A stretch of 12,746 bases of DNA from Paracoccaceae bacterium (GTDB taxonomy: Bacteria > Pseudomonadota > Alphaproteobacteria > Rhodobacterales > Rhodobacteraceae). Every line of letters begins with the position of its first letter. The first letter of the stretch is position 1. The translations under genes and the position numbers were made by a program. This document shows, piece by piece, positions 6,393 through 12,746 of this stretch. A model generated the notes under the pieces. It saw only the letters and a list, made by a program, of their open reading frames with translations, did not search any database and was not told where the DNA came from. The stretch spans positions 1-12,746 of the forward strand of contig JAKITE010000083.1 of the NCBI GenBank assembly GCA_021648225.1, read 5' to 3'.

Positions 6393-7487
6393 ATGTTAGA
6401 CATCTGGAGAGATTTGATCATCGAAAACCCGGCCTTTTATATTGGCTGGGGTGGTCTGTCGATTGGCACGGTTTTTGGCATGATTGTGTATTATACCAAT
6501 TTTTGCACCATGGGTTCGATTTCCGATTTTATGAATTTTGGTGATTTCAGCCGGTTCCGCAGCTGGATGCTGGCAGGGCTTACGGCAATTATCGGCGTGT
6601 TCATCTTGCAAAAAATGCAAATAATCGAGCCGCGTAACGCCATGTATTTGACCACCAATTTTGGCTGGCTGGGCAACATTATCGGCGGTTTGCTGTTTGG
6701 CATCGGCATGGTTCTGTCAGGGGGGTGTGTAAGCCGCAATCTGGTGCGGGCCGGCGGCGGCGATCTGCGATCTTTGCTTTTGCTGTTTGTCATCGGGGTG
6801 TTCGCCTTTATGACCATTGGCGGCATTCTGGGGCCGCTGCGGGTTGACTGGTTTGCCATCGGCACGGTTAATCTGGCCGATAGCGGCATGGAAAGCCAAT
6901 CGGTTGGCGCATTTCTGGCGCGGTTTACCGGCATGGATCTGGCGCGCGCCGAATCAATTGCGCTTTGGCTGATTGTTGCGGCAATGGCGGCCTATATTTT
7001 TTCATCCAAACATTTCCTGAAATCACCGGCATTGCTGTTTGCCGGTTTTGGCATCGGCTTATGCGTGATTGCCGGCTGGATGCTGACCGGACTGGCGCAG
7101 GACGATTTTGCCGATGTGCCGGTGGCGCTGGCATCTTTGACCTATGTGCGCCCGACCGGCGATACCATTGATTATCTGATGCGGTTCACAGCGTTTGAAT
7201 ATGCCAGTTTCGGGGTTGTGACCACCTTTGGCGCGTTGCTTGGCGGGTTTATTGGCGCGGCGCTGAAAAAGGATTTGCGGATCAAAACCTTTGCCAATAA
7301 TGCCGATACGGTGCGTAATATCTTTGGTGCGGCGATCATGGGTATTGGCGGCGTTTTGGCGCTGGGCTGCACCTTGGGGCAGGCGGTTACCGGGGTTTCA
7401 ACATTGGCGCTCGGGTCGTTTATCACATTCGCCTGTATTGTTCTGGGCGGTATGATTGCCATGAAGGTTATGGAGCGTTTGGCATAA
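6393..7487 (+). CDS. yeeE: YeeE/YedE-family sulfur (thiosulfate-type) transporter
   Basis: The 364-residue membrane protein is a full-length, two-half YeeE/YedE (Sulf_transp) permease. Three conserved cysteine motifs are present: NFCTMGS (Cys38), GGCVSRNLVRAG (Cys112) and GCTLGQAVTG (Cys326). In the thiosulfate transporter TsuA of Spirochaeta thermophila the equivalent cysteines line the path of the substrate. About nine to ten hydrophobic segments are visible. The start ATG has GGGAG (6381-6385) upstream. It is transcribed away from dsrE2 and tusA and sits beside the dsr operon, so import of thiosulfate or another reduced sulfur compound for oxidation is the likely role. TusA-like partners are known beside some YeeE genes, which fits the neighbour here. 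The actual substrate cannot be read from sequence. Confidence 0.9.
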   Translation: MLDIWRDLIIENPAFYIGWGGLSIGTVFGMIVYYTNFCTMGSISDFMNFGDFSRFRSWMLAGLTAIIGVFILQKMQIIEPRNAMYLTTNFGWLGNIIGGLLFGIGMVLSGGCVSRNLVRAGGGDLRSLLLLFVIGVFAFMTIGGILGPLRVDWFAIGTVNLADSGMESQSVGAFLARFTGMDLARAESIALWLIVAAMAAYIFSSKHFLKSPALLFAGFGIGLCVIAGWMLTGLAQDDFADVPVALASLTYVRPTGDTIDYLMRFTAFEYASFGVVTTFGALLGGFIGAALKKDLRIKTFANNADTVRNIFGAAIMGIGGVLALGCTLGQAVTGVSTLALGSFITFACIVLGGMIAMKVMERLA

Positions 7488-7513
7488 AAAAGGTGCGTGG
7501 GGAACCACGCACC
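7486..7513 (-). terminator. Rho-independent terminator of mrp
   Basis: GGTGCGTGG (7492-7500), a four-base loop and CCACGCACC (7505-7513) form a perfect 9-bp GC-rich stem. On the - strand it is followed by six U residues (A6 at 7486-7491 on the + strand), six bases after the mrp stop. It overlaps the yeeE stop codon. yeeE transcripts meet the same stem but without a U run on their side, so it is chiefly the mrp terminator. Confidence 0.88.
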
Positions 7514-7519
7514 CTACGG

Positions 7520-8626
7520 TCAGTCATCATTTTCGGGGTTTAGCTGCGCTGCGATTGACAGGGCGATGGCTTTGTAAGCCTTGGCATGCACGCTATCGGG
7601 TTCGGATGCAGTAATCGGGTTGCCTTTATCCGAGCTTTCGCGAATATCCATATGCAGCGGAATCGCCCCCAGAAATGGGATTTGCAGTTTGGCAGATTCA
7701 GCGCGCGCGCCGCCATTGCCGAAAATATGGGATTCTTCGCCACATGAGGGGCAGAAAAAGCTGCTCATGTTTTCAATGATACCAAAGATCGGCACGTCAA
7801 CATTCTGAAACATTTTCAGCCCTTTGCGCGCATCAATCAGCGCCAGATCTTGCGGGGTGGAGATAATCACCGCACCCGCGACCGGCACCTGTTGCGCCAA
7901 GGTCAGCTGGATGTCACCAGTGCCCGGCGGCATGTCCAGCACCAACACGTCAAGCTCGCCCCATGCGACCTCGTTCAGCAATTGCATCAGGGCTGATACA
8001 ATCATCGGGCCGCGCCAGATTACCGGATTGTCTTCCTCCATCAAAAATCCCATCGACATGATTTTAATGCCGAATTTCTGCATCGGCATGACGGATTCAT
8101 TGACAATTTCAGGGCGCTCGCCAGCAAGGCCGGAAAGGCGCGGCACCGAGGGGCCATAAATATCCGCATCCAGCAACCCGACCTTTAACCCAAGACTGGA
8201 CAGGCCAAGCGCGATGTTGATAGCGCAGGTAGATTTGCCAACTCCGCCCTTGCCCGAGGCAATCGCCAGAATGGATTTCACCCCCGGAATGGCGCGACTA
8301 TCAGGTCGCATATCGGGGCCTACGGGGCGTTCCTTGCGGGGTTTTAATTTGGGGGCCTCAACAGGTGCAGGGGTGTCGCGATTGGCGGTCAGCGCCACCA
8401 GAACCTTTTCGACACCGTCCATGGTGCGGATGGCTTCTTCGGCGCGGCGCTGCATTTTTACGCTATCGCCGCGAAAATCCTCGGGCACTGTGACCGAAAA
8501 AATCACCTTGCCGTCTTTGATCAGAATGTCGGAGATCAGGCCCGAGGCGACCATGTTATCCTTTAGCCCGCGAATTTCGACTGTTGCCAGTGCTTCCAGC
8601 ACCTGTTCCTTGGTAACTTCAGCCAT
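7520..8626 (-). CDS. mrp: Mrp/ApbC/NBP35-type iron-sulfur cluster carrier ATPase
   Basis: The 368-residue protein has an N-terminal MIP18/DUF59 domain (about 1-80), a charged proline-rich linker (about 84-110), and a ParA/MinD-like ATPase domain. The deviant Walker A GKGGVGKST is at 125-133, Walker B-like VLVLDMPPGTGD near 227-238, and the cluster-binding CPSC at 292-295. This is the standard layout of ApbC/Mrp, which binds a [4Fe-4S] cluster between two subunits and helps mature Fe-S proteins in the cytoplasm. GGGAG upstream of the ATG is a good ribosome binding site. It is a housekeeping gene in many bacteria, so its place here may be coincidental, although the neighbouring dsr products carry many Fe-S clusters. 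It has its own promoter and terminator. Confidence 0.95.
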   Translation of the reverse strand: MAEVTKEQVLEALATVEIRGLKDNMVASGLISDILIKDGKVIFSVTVPEDFRGDSVKMQRRAEEAIRTMDGVEKVLVALTANRDTPAPVEAPKLKPRKERPVGPDMRPDSRAIPGVKSILAIASGKGGVGKSTCAINIALGLSSLGLKVGLLDADIYGPSVPRLSGLAGERPEIVNESVMPMQKFGIKIMSMGFLMEEDNPVIWRGPMIVSALMQLLNEVAWGELDVLVLDMPPGTGDIQLTLAQQVPVAGAVIISTPQDLALIDARKGLKMFQNVDVPIFGIIENMSSFFCPSCGEESHIFGNGGARAESAKLQIPFLGAIPLHMDIRESSDKGNPITASEPDSVHAKAYKAIALSIAAQLNPENDD

Positions 8627-8670
8627 TTTGGCGCTCCCTCATTGTGGCCGGATTATGGAATCACAATACC

Positions 8671-8727
8671 TGACCAAAAAATTCATATATTAAAAATGTA
8701 ATATGTTATTCAGGGGGGAGTCGTCAA
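8671..8727 (-). promoter_or_regulatory. mrp promoter with overlapping palindromes, including a TGA-N9-TCA box
   Basis: On the - strand TTGACG (8722-8727), a 16-base spacer and CATATT (8700-8705) form a credible -35/-10. Transcription would start near 8693, about 66 bases before the mrp ATG. The inverted repeat ATATTA-N6-TAATAT (8687-8704) overlaps the -10. Just downstream, TGA-N9-TCA (8671-8685) matches the core of iron-responsive RirA/IscR-type operators of alphaproteobacteria. The rest of the 113-base gap is otherwise empty. The promoter is moderately supported; the regulator sites are weak. Confidence 0.42.
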
Positions 8728-8739
8728 GTGGGGCAAATT

Positions 8740-9348
8740 CTAGCCATCAGCAGAAATGCCGGTTGCTACCCGTAAAGATGGGCCAAGATTATCCCAGAAA
8801 GATTCAACAATATAGGCTATTCCGATATCTTTCAGGTAGACCGATCTTGTTATGCCAAAGCCGCCGCCTTCCAAAAGGTAAGTCTGGTAAAAATCAAATG
8901 CGGCATAGCTGCAATCACCGATAACCACGTCTTCAACTGCATGAACCGAATAGGAATAAGTTGCGGGTTCGGTGGTGCCGTCTTCCTCTACAAGGGTCTG
9001 AACCCCGCCGCCGATATCGCCAGCGACCAGCGGCAACACAGCGGTATAATCAAAATCATAACTCAGGTGAAATGCAGAAGTCGGTGTCCAGTATCCTTGT
9101 GCGCGTTCAAAAACATAAGTTTCAAAAACCCCGAATGCCAGTTGAATGGTCCAGTTCGCCGCAGAATCCGGCAGGTTATCAGAGCCTTCATTGACAATCA
9201 TATTGGCGAGCCCTGTATAATAAACTTCGGTGTCATGGGTGTCAAAAGTTAGGGAAATACCCTGATACAGGTCTGCTTGTCCGGGGCATTGGGCAAAGGT
9301 AACGCTTGGCAGCAAAAGCGCGGAAAGAAAAATAACTGGGCGCAACAT
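8740..9348 (-). CDS. Secreted protein of unknown function, 202 aa
   Basis: I do not recognise this protein. It has a clear Sec signal peptide (hydrophobic residues 5-18, likely cleavage after TFA at 17-19), leaving a mature acidic protein of about 183 residues. The mature part is rich in Tyr, Phe, Thr and Gly with alternating polar and hydrophobic residues, suggesting beta strands. It contains only two cysteines, Cys21 and Cys146, which could form a disulfide in the periplasm. AAGGA lies at the right distance before the ATG. It is 74 bases downstream of the RND exporter on the same strand, so they may share a transcript. RND exporters of this class are often paired with a periplasmic LolA-like protein, and this may be a functional counterpart, but I see no direct similarity. 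The open frames on the opposite strand have no signal or recognisable motif. Confidence 0.75.
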   Translation of the reverse strand: MLRPVIFLSALLLPSVTFAQCPGQADLYQGISLTFDTHDTEVYYTGLANMIVNEGSDNLPDSAANWTIQLAFGVFETYVFERAQGYWTPTSAFHLSYDFDYTAVLPLVAGDIGGGVQTLVEEDGTTEPATYSYSVHAVEDVVIGDCSYAAFDFYQTYLLEGGGFGITRSVYLKDIGIAYIVESFWDNLGPSLRVATGISADG

Positions 9349-9422
9349 AAAATAGTCCTTAATTTTTGGGTTTATATTTTATGAATATACGCCAAAAGCT
9401 TGCACAAGCAAAGTCCCGCAAA

Positions 9423-11705
9423 TCAGATATTTTTGCGCCGGTCCCGACCAAAAAAATATAAAAACAGCCATGGCAGCACAAATAAATCAAACACAAATGC
9501 AATGAATATGGTGCTGGAGGTCAAAAACCCGAGTTGCTGATTAACCGCAAACCCCGATAGCATGATCAAGGCAAAGCCCAAGCCCAAAGCCAGCGTTGTG
9601 GTTAAAACCCCGGGTAAAACATTTTGCAAAACCCGCTGCACGCCGCGGTTGGTTTGCTTTTTTCGCCCCCGGGTCAGGGCATATAGAATATGAATGGTGT
9701 CATCGACAACAATGCCAAAGGTCATGGCGGCAATAATAGACGCAGCCATGCCCACCTCGCCGTTAAACCACACCCAAAGCCCCAGTGCCGCCATGGCAGG
9801 CAGGAAATTGGGCACAATGCTAAGCAATGCCAAACCGGCCGAGCGCAGAAAAACCCCGATCAGAACCGACACCACCAACATGGCGATTGCAGACCCGACC
9901 AGCATCGACCGGGTATTGACCTTTGACAGATAGGCCGACATCACATTCACGCCCGACACGGCAGCGGTTTCAGGTGTAAACCCGAATTCCAGCGTTTTGG
10001 CCTCGATACGTTCAGCCAGATTTCGCACCTCGGACGAGGACATGCGCGGCAGCAAAACATTCAGCCGCAAGGCTGAAAAACCGGCGGCAAAGCTGGCATT
10101 TCCGGCATCGTCCGTCACCAGCCAGTTGCTGCGCACGCAGTAATTCAACATTTTTTGCGGCACATCTTTCAGCAGGCCGGTATAAGCCGGGGTGCGGGTA
10201 TCAAAACAATTCTGAATCACCGGCATCGGGGAATTCACATCAAAAACAACCGGTATTTGTTTGATCTGGTCTATCAAGGCGTCAAGCTGCACAAAGCTTT
10301 GGGGCTGCAACAACGCCCCTTGTTCATAACGCAACACCAGATCAAGCGTTTGCGACCAGCCCATATTATCACCGATTTCGGTAATGTTCTGGCGCATCGG
10401 ATGGTCGGCAGCAAAAAATTTGATAAACTGGTCGTCAAAGGTGGTTTTGGCCAATCCCAGCAGGGCAAGCAACGACAATGCCCCAACCCCGATCGCCCAT
10501 TTTCCGGGGGCCTTTGCCCATGTGCTGGTCAACACGCGCGAAATTTTACGCATCCGCTGGTCATGTATTTTGCCATTGCCGCAGCCCAGATATAGCACAA
10601 CCGGCGCGACAAAAAGCACGATAACCAGCGAAAACACCAGCCCAATCGCTACCAGATTACCCATGGCCCGAAAGGCAGGCGCGTCTGCCCAATTTAGCGA
10701 TAAAAACCCCACGGCGGTGGTGGCATGGGCAACAATTACCGGAATTGCCAATTTGCGAAAACTGGCCAGAATAACCGAAGCATTGGTTTGAAATCGCAAG
10801 TTTCGCTGTCGCGCGCCGATGGCGTGGATAATATGGATCAGGGATGCTACTGTCAGGGTCATCACAATCGAAAAAGACGAAACCGCCGCCGTGGCAAAAA
10901 CATGGCCGCTCCAACCGGCGACACCAACCGTCATCACCACCGACAGCACCGAGGCCCCGAGCGTGGCAATGGTAATGCGAAAATTGCCAAACGCAAAAAG
11001 CAGCACCGCAAAATTAACCAGCAAGGTCAGCGGAAACAGGAATTTCCGGTCAAACGTCATGGCATCGCGCAGGGCTTCGGTTAAGGAAATGCTGCCGGTT
11101 ATGGCCACGCTGACCTCGGGAAAACGGGTTTCGATATGGCTGGCAAGGGCCTGTTCCTGCGCATAGGCAATTTGCAACCCCGCATCGGTATGGTCTGCCA
11201 GATCAAGGGTCAAAGACAGGATCAGCGCGGTCTTGTCACCATTGAAAAAGGTATCCCCCAGCGCCGGTTTTTCGTTGATCAAAATCGCCACATCGCGCAG
11301 GGCTGTATATTCCAGCGGATATCCAAGTGCGGGCAGCAATTTGGAAACCGTTGCAAAATCTACCAGATTATCGGGGCGCAGCGGGTTTTCAGGGGTGTCG
11401 AGGATACCAGCCAAATAGCGTTCGGCCTCCAGCAAAATCAACTGGTCTGCCGGTGTTTCAACCGCCAGCAACATCAAGGTGCGATTGCTTTCGCCAAATT
11501 CGGCGTTTTGCTGTTCCAGTTTGACGCGGTGGATATTATCCGGCCCGAACAGCAAAAACGGATCATTCGAGGTTTTGACAAATGGCGCCCCCGCACCAAC
11601 CAGACCGGCAATTACCACGGCCAGCAGCAAAACCGTCTTTGGTTTTGCAAAACACTTGCGTTGCAGCCTGAAAACCCACCGCAGAATCGAAAATCCGAGA
11701 CTCAC
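9423..11705 (-). CDS. RND superfamily exporter (MMPL/HpnN-like, COG1033 type)
   Basis: The 760-residue protein has the internal two-fold layout of RND exporters. Each half has one membrane helix (about 24-42 and 405-425), a large periplasmic domain (about 45-225 and 430-610) and a block of five or so helices (about 226-385 and 615-755). The second half carries FGIVVDDTIHILYAL with Asp668-Asp669 in the expected proton-relay helix. The corresponding helix of the first half reads TLTVASLIHIIHAI, with no acidic residue. The start is GTG at 11705, with AGGAG (11712-11716) six bases upstream. The length is well short of AcrB-type pumps and matches MMPL/HpnN-like exporters of lipids or hopanoids. 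No membrane-fusion protein or outer-membrane channel gene is adjacent. The substrate is unknown. A secreted protein follows at 9348. Confidence 0.85.
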   Translation of the reverse strand: MSLGFSILRWVFRLQRKCFAKPKTVLLLAVVIAGLVGAGAPFVKTSNDPFLLFGPDNIHRVKLEQQNAEFGESNRTLMLLAVETPADQLILLEAERYLAGILDTPENPLRPDNLVDFATVSKLLPALGYPLEYTALRDVAILINEKPALGDTFFNGDKTALILSLTLDLADHTDAGLQIAYAQEQALASHIETRFPEVSVAITGSISLTEALRDAMTFDRKFLFPLTLLVNFAVLLFAFGNFRITIATLGASVLSVVMTVGVAGWSGHVFATAAVSSFSIVMTLTVASLIHIIHAIGARQRNLRFQTNASVILASFRKLAIPVIVAHATTAVGFLSLNWADAPAFRAMGNLVAIGLVFSLVIVLFVAPVVLYLGCGNGKIHDQRMRKISRVLTSTWAKAPGKWAIGVGALSLLALLGLAKTTFDDQFIKFFAADHPMRQNITEIGDNMGWSQTLDLVLRYEQGALLQPQSFVQLDALIDQIKQIPVVFDVNSPMPVIQNCFDTRTPAYTGLLKDVPQKMLNYCVRSNWLVTDDAGNASFAAGFSALRLNVLLPRMSSSEVRNLAERIEAKTLEFGFTPETAAVSGVNVMSAYLSKVNTRSMLVGSAIAMLVVSVLIGVFLRSAGLALLSIVPNFLPAMAALGLWVWFNGEVGMAASIIAAMTFGIVVDDTIHILYALTRGRKKQTNRGVQRVLQNVLPGVLTTTLALGLGFALIMLSGFAVNQQLGFLTSSTIFIAFVFDLFVLPWLFLYFFGRDRRKNI

Positions 11706-11937
11706 TACTTGCTCCTGTAAAACCCCGACTTTTCTAAGCCTAAATATCTGAAATCAAAAGCCCATATCCAAACCCGCTGGCAAAAAGCCGCGTCAGAGCC
11801 AAAATTGTATACCGCTGCGCACAATATATCTTGACGCGCGGTAAAGGAATGTTAGGAAACAAGTGGCCCCGCAAAGCTTGCTTTGTGCTACAGTTTATCC
11901 GCGCGCGTTTTGCGTCGCTATTTTGCAGGGCTAAACC
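11706..11937. other. Divergent intergenic region between the RND exporter and zwf
   Basis: These 232 bases hold no gene that I can see. The zwf side has TTGACG at 11831-11836 but no convincing -10 after it. A perfect short palindrome CAAAGC-TT-GCTTTG (11872-11885) lies about 52 bases before the zwf ATG and could be an operator. On the exporter side only the ribosome binding site AGGAG (11712-11716) is clear. Confidence 0.4.
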
Positions 11938-12746
11938 ATGGTTTCACGTGTTATTCCGGTTGATCAGTTTGATCTGGTAATTTTTGGCGCCACCGGTGAT
12001 TTGTCGCGCCGTAAAATCCTGCCTGCGCTATTCCGGCGGATGCGTTCGGGGCAAATGCCGGAAAGTTCCCGCATTATCGGTGCGGCGCGTTCAAAAATGG
12101 ACTCCACCGGTTTTCGTGATCTGGTGCGCAAAGCATTGGCGGAATTTGAACCAACGGCCAAAGACACGCCCGAATTGCTGGAAATATTCCTGAATGCGCT
12201 GGAATATATTGCCATAGATGCCATGGGCGATGCGGGCTGGAAGCCGCTGAAAAAGCTGATGCGCAAAGACGTGGTGCAGGCGTTTTACCTGTCGGTGGGG
12301 CCAAACCTGTTTGGTGAAATCGCGCACCGTTTGCATACCAACGGCATTGCCGCACCCGATAGCCGCATCGTGGTGGAAAAACCGCTGGGCCATGATCTGG
12401 CCTCGGCAAAGGCGCTGAATACGCAGCTGGCGGAATGTTTTGACGAACACCAGATTTACCGTATTGACCATTATCTGGGCAAGGAAACCGTGCAAAACCT
12501 GATGGCGATCCGCTTTGCCAATGCCTTGTTTGAGCCGTTATGGAACTCGCAACATATCGACCATGTGCAAATCACCGTGGCCGAAAGCATCGGGGTTGCA
12601 GGGCGGGGCGGTTATTATGATAAATCCGGCGCGTTGCGCGATATGGTGCAAAACCACATGATGCAATTGCTGTGCTTGACGGCCATGGAACCCCCCGCCA
12701 AATTCAACGCCGATTTTGTGCGTGATGAAAAGCTGAAGGTCATTCG
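11938..12746 (+). CDS. zwf: Glucose-6-phosphate 1-dehydrogenase, 3' truncated by the window end
   Basis: The first 269 codons of an expected 480-490 are present, open to the window edge. The N-terminal Rossmann motif FGATGDLSRRK (16-26) binds NADP or NAD. VEKPLG, and the active-site signature YRIDHYLGKE (174-183) with Asp177 and His178, bind glucose 6-phosphate. GALRDMVQNH ends at His240, the expected catalytic base. The enzyme oxidises glucose 6-phosphate to 6-phosphogluconolactone, feeding the Entner-Doudoroff or pentose phosphate routes in the cytoplasm. A weak ribosome binding site (AGGG, 11927-11930) precedes the ATG at a spacing of seven. It reads away from the exporter; pgl and edd often follow in alphaproteobacteria, but that part is outside the window. 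There is no evident link to sulfur metabolism other than NADPH supply. Confidence 0.96.
   Translation, partial: MVSRVIPVDQFDLVIFGATGDLSRRKILPALFRRMRSGQMPESSRIIGAARSKMDSTGFRDLVRKALAEFEPTAKDTPELLEIFLNALEYIAIDAMGDAGWKPLKKLMRKDVVQAFYLSVGPNLFGEIAHRLHTNGIAAPDSRIVVEKPLGHDLASAKALNTQLAECFDEHQIYRIDHYLGKETVQNLMAIRFANALFEPLWNSQHIDHVQITVAESIGVAGRGGYYDKSGALRDMVQNHMMQLLCLTAMEPPAKFNADFVRDEKLKVI

Noticed and set aside
8214..8693. 159-aa open frame antisense to mrp
   Set aside because: It lies opposite a well-conserved Mrp domain, is rich in Ser, Arg and Thr, and has no recognisable domain or convincing ribosome binding site.
8941..9252. 103-aa + strand open frame opposite the secreted protein
   Set aside because: It has no signal peptide or motif. 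The - strand frame has a clear signal peptide and ribosome binding site.
9349..9422. Possible terminator between the RND exporter and the secreted protein
   Set aside because: Only a four-base-pair stem (GCTT/AAGC) with a short U run is found, too weak to call. The gap is AT-rich and otherwise featureless.
11136..11720. 194-aa open frame antisense to the RND exporter, and similar frames at 10155-10595 and 10725-11166
   Set aside because: Their translations are Gln/Arg/His-rich, as expected of the opposite strand of membrane-protein codons. The - strand frame has clear RND features.

Overview
The window reads as part of a chromosome of a sulfur-oxidising alphaproteobacterium, quite possibly Rhodobacterales-like. 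The basis is a reverse (oxidative) dissimilatory sulfite reductase gene order, intermediate GC with AT-rich intergenic gaps, a full-length Mrp/ApbC with an N-terminal MIP18 domain, and a zwf gene of Entner-Doudoroff type. The taxonomic call is an inference. The sulfur-oxidation call rests on several directly visible proteins.

Region 1 (1-5272, + strand) is the distal part of a dsr operon: the 3' end of dsrL, then dsrJ (triheme cytochrome c), dsrO (Tat-exported ferredoxin-like protein), dsrP (NrfD-type membrane protein), an unexpected TrpD2/YbiB-type phosphoribosyltransferase-fold protein, and dsrN (sirohaem amidase). Genes are separated by a few bases or overlap. DsrJ, DsrO and DsrP would belong to the membrane-spanning DsrMKJOP complex. 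DsrL couples sulfite reductase electrons to NAD(P). DsrN makes the amidated sirohaem used by DsrAB. A terminator overlaps the dsrN stop codon.

Region 2 (5254-7487) is a sulfur-trafficking module. tusA and dsrE2 lie on the - strand, convergent with dsrN, and yeeE (sulfur/thiosulfate permease) diverges from them on the + strand. The shared AT-rich control region has a good -35/-10 for dsrE2, a -10 for yeeE and an inverted repeat. Together these genes could import a reduced sulfur species and pass sulfane sulfur by persulfide relay toward the Dsr system.

Region 3 (7486-9348, - strand) holds mrp/apbC (Fe-S carrier ATPase) with a strong terminator at one end and a promoter plus possible iron-responsive box at the other, then an unrecognised secreted protein of 202 aa.

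Region 4 (9423-11705, - strand) is a large RND/MMPL-type exporter, probably co-transcribed with the secreted protein. Region 5 (11938 to the end, + strand) is the 5' part of zwf (glucose-6-phosphate dehydrogenase), running off the window. I see no tRNA, rRNA, insertion sequence, CRISPR array or integrase. The most notable points are the TrpD2-like gene inside the dsr operon, a DsrJ with no cysteine outside its haem motifs and signal peptide, and the tusA-dsrE2/yeeE module with its regulatory architecture.
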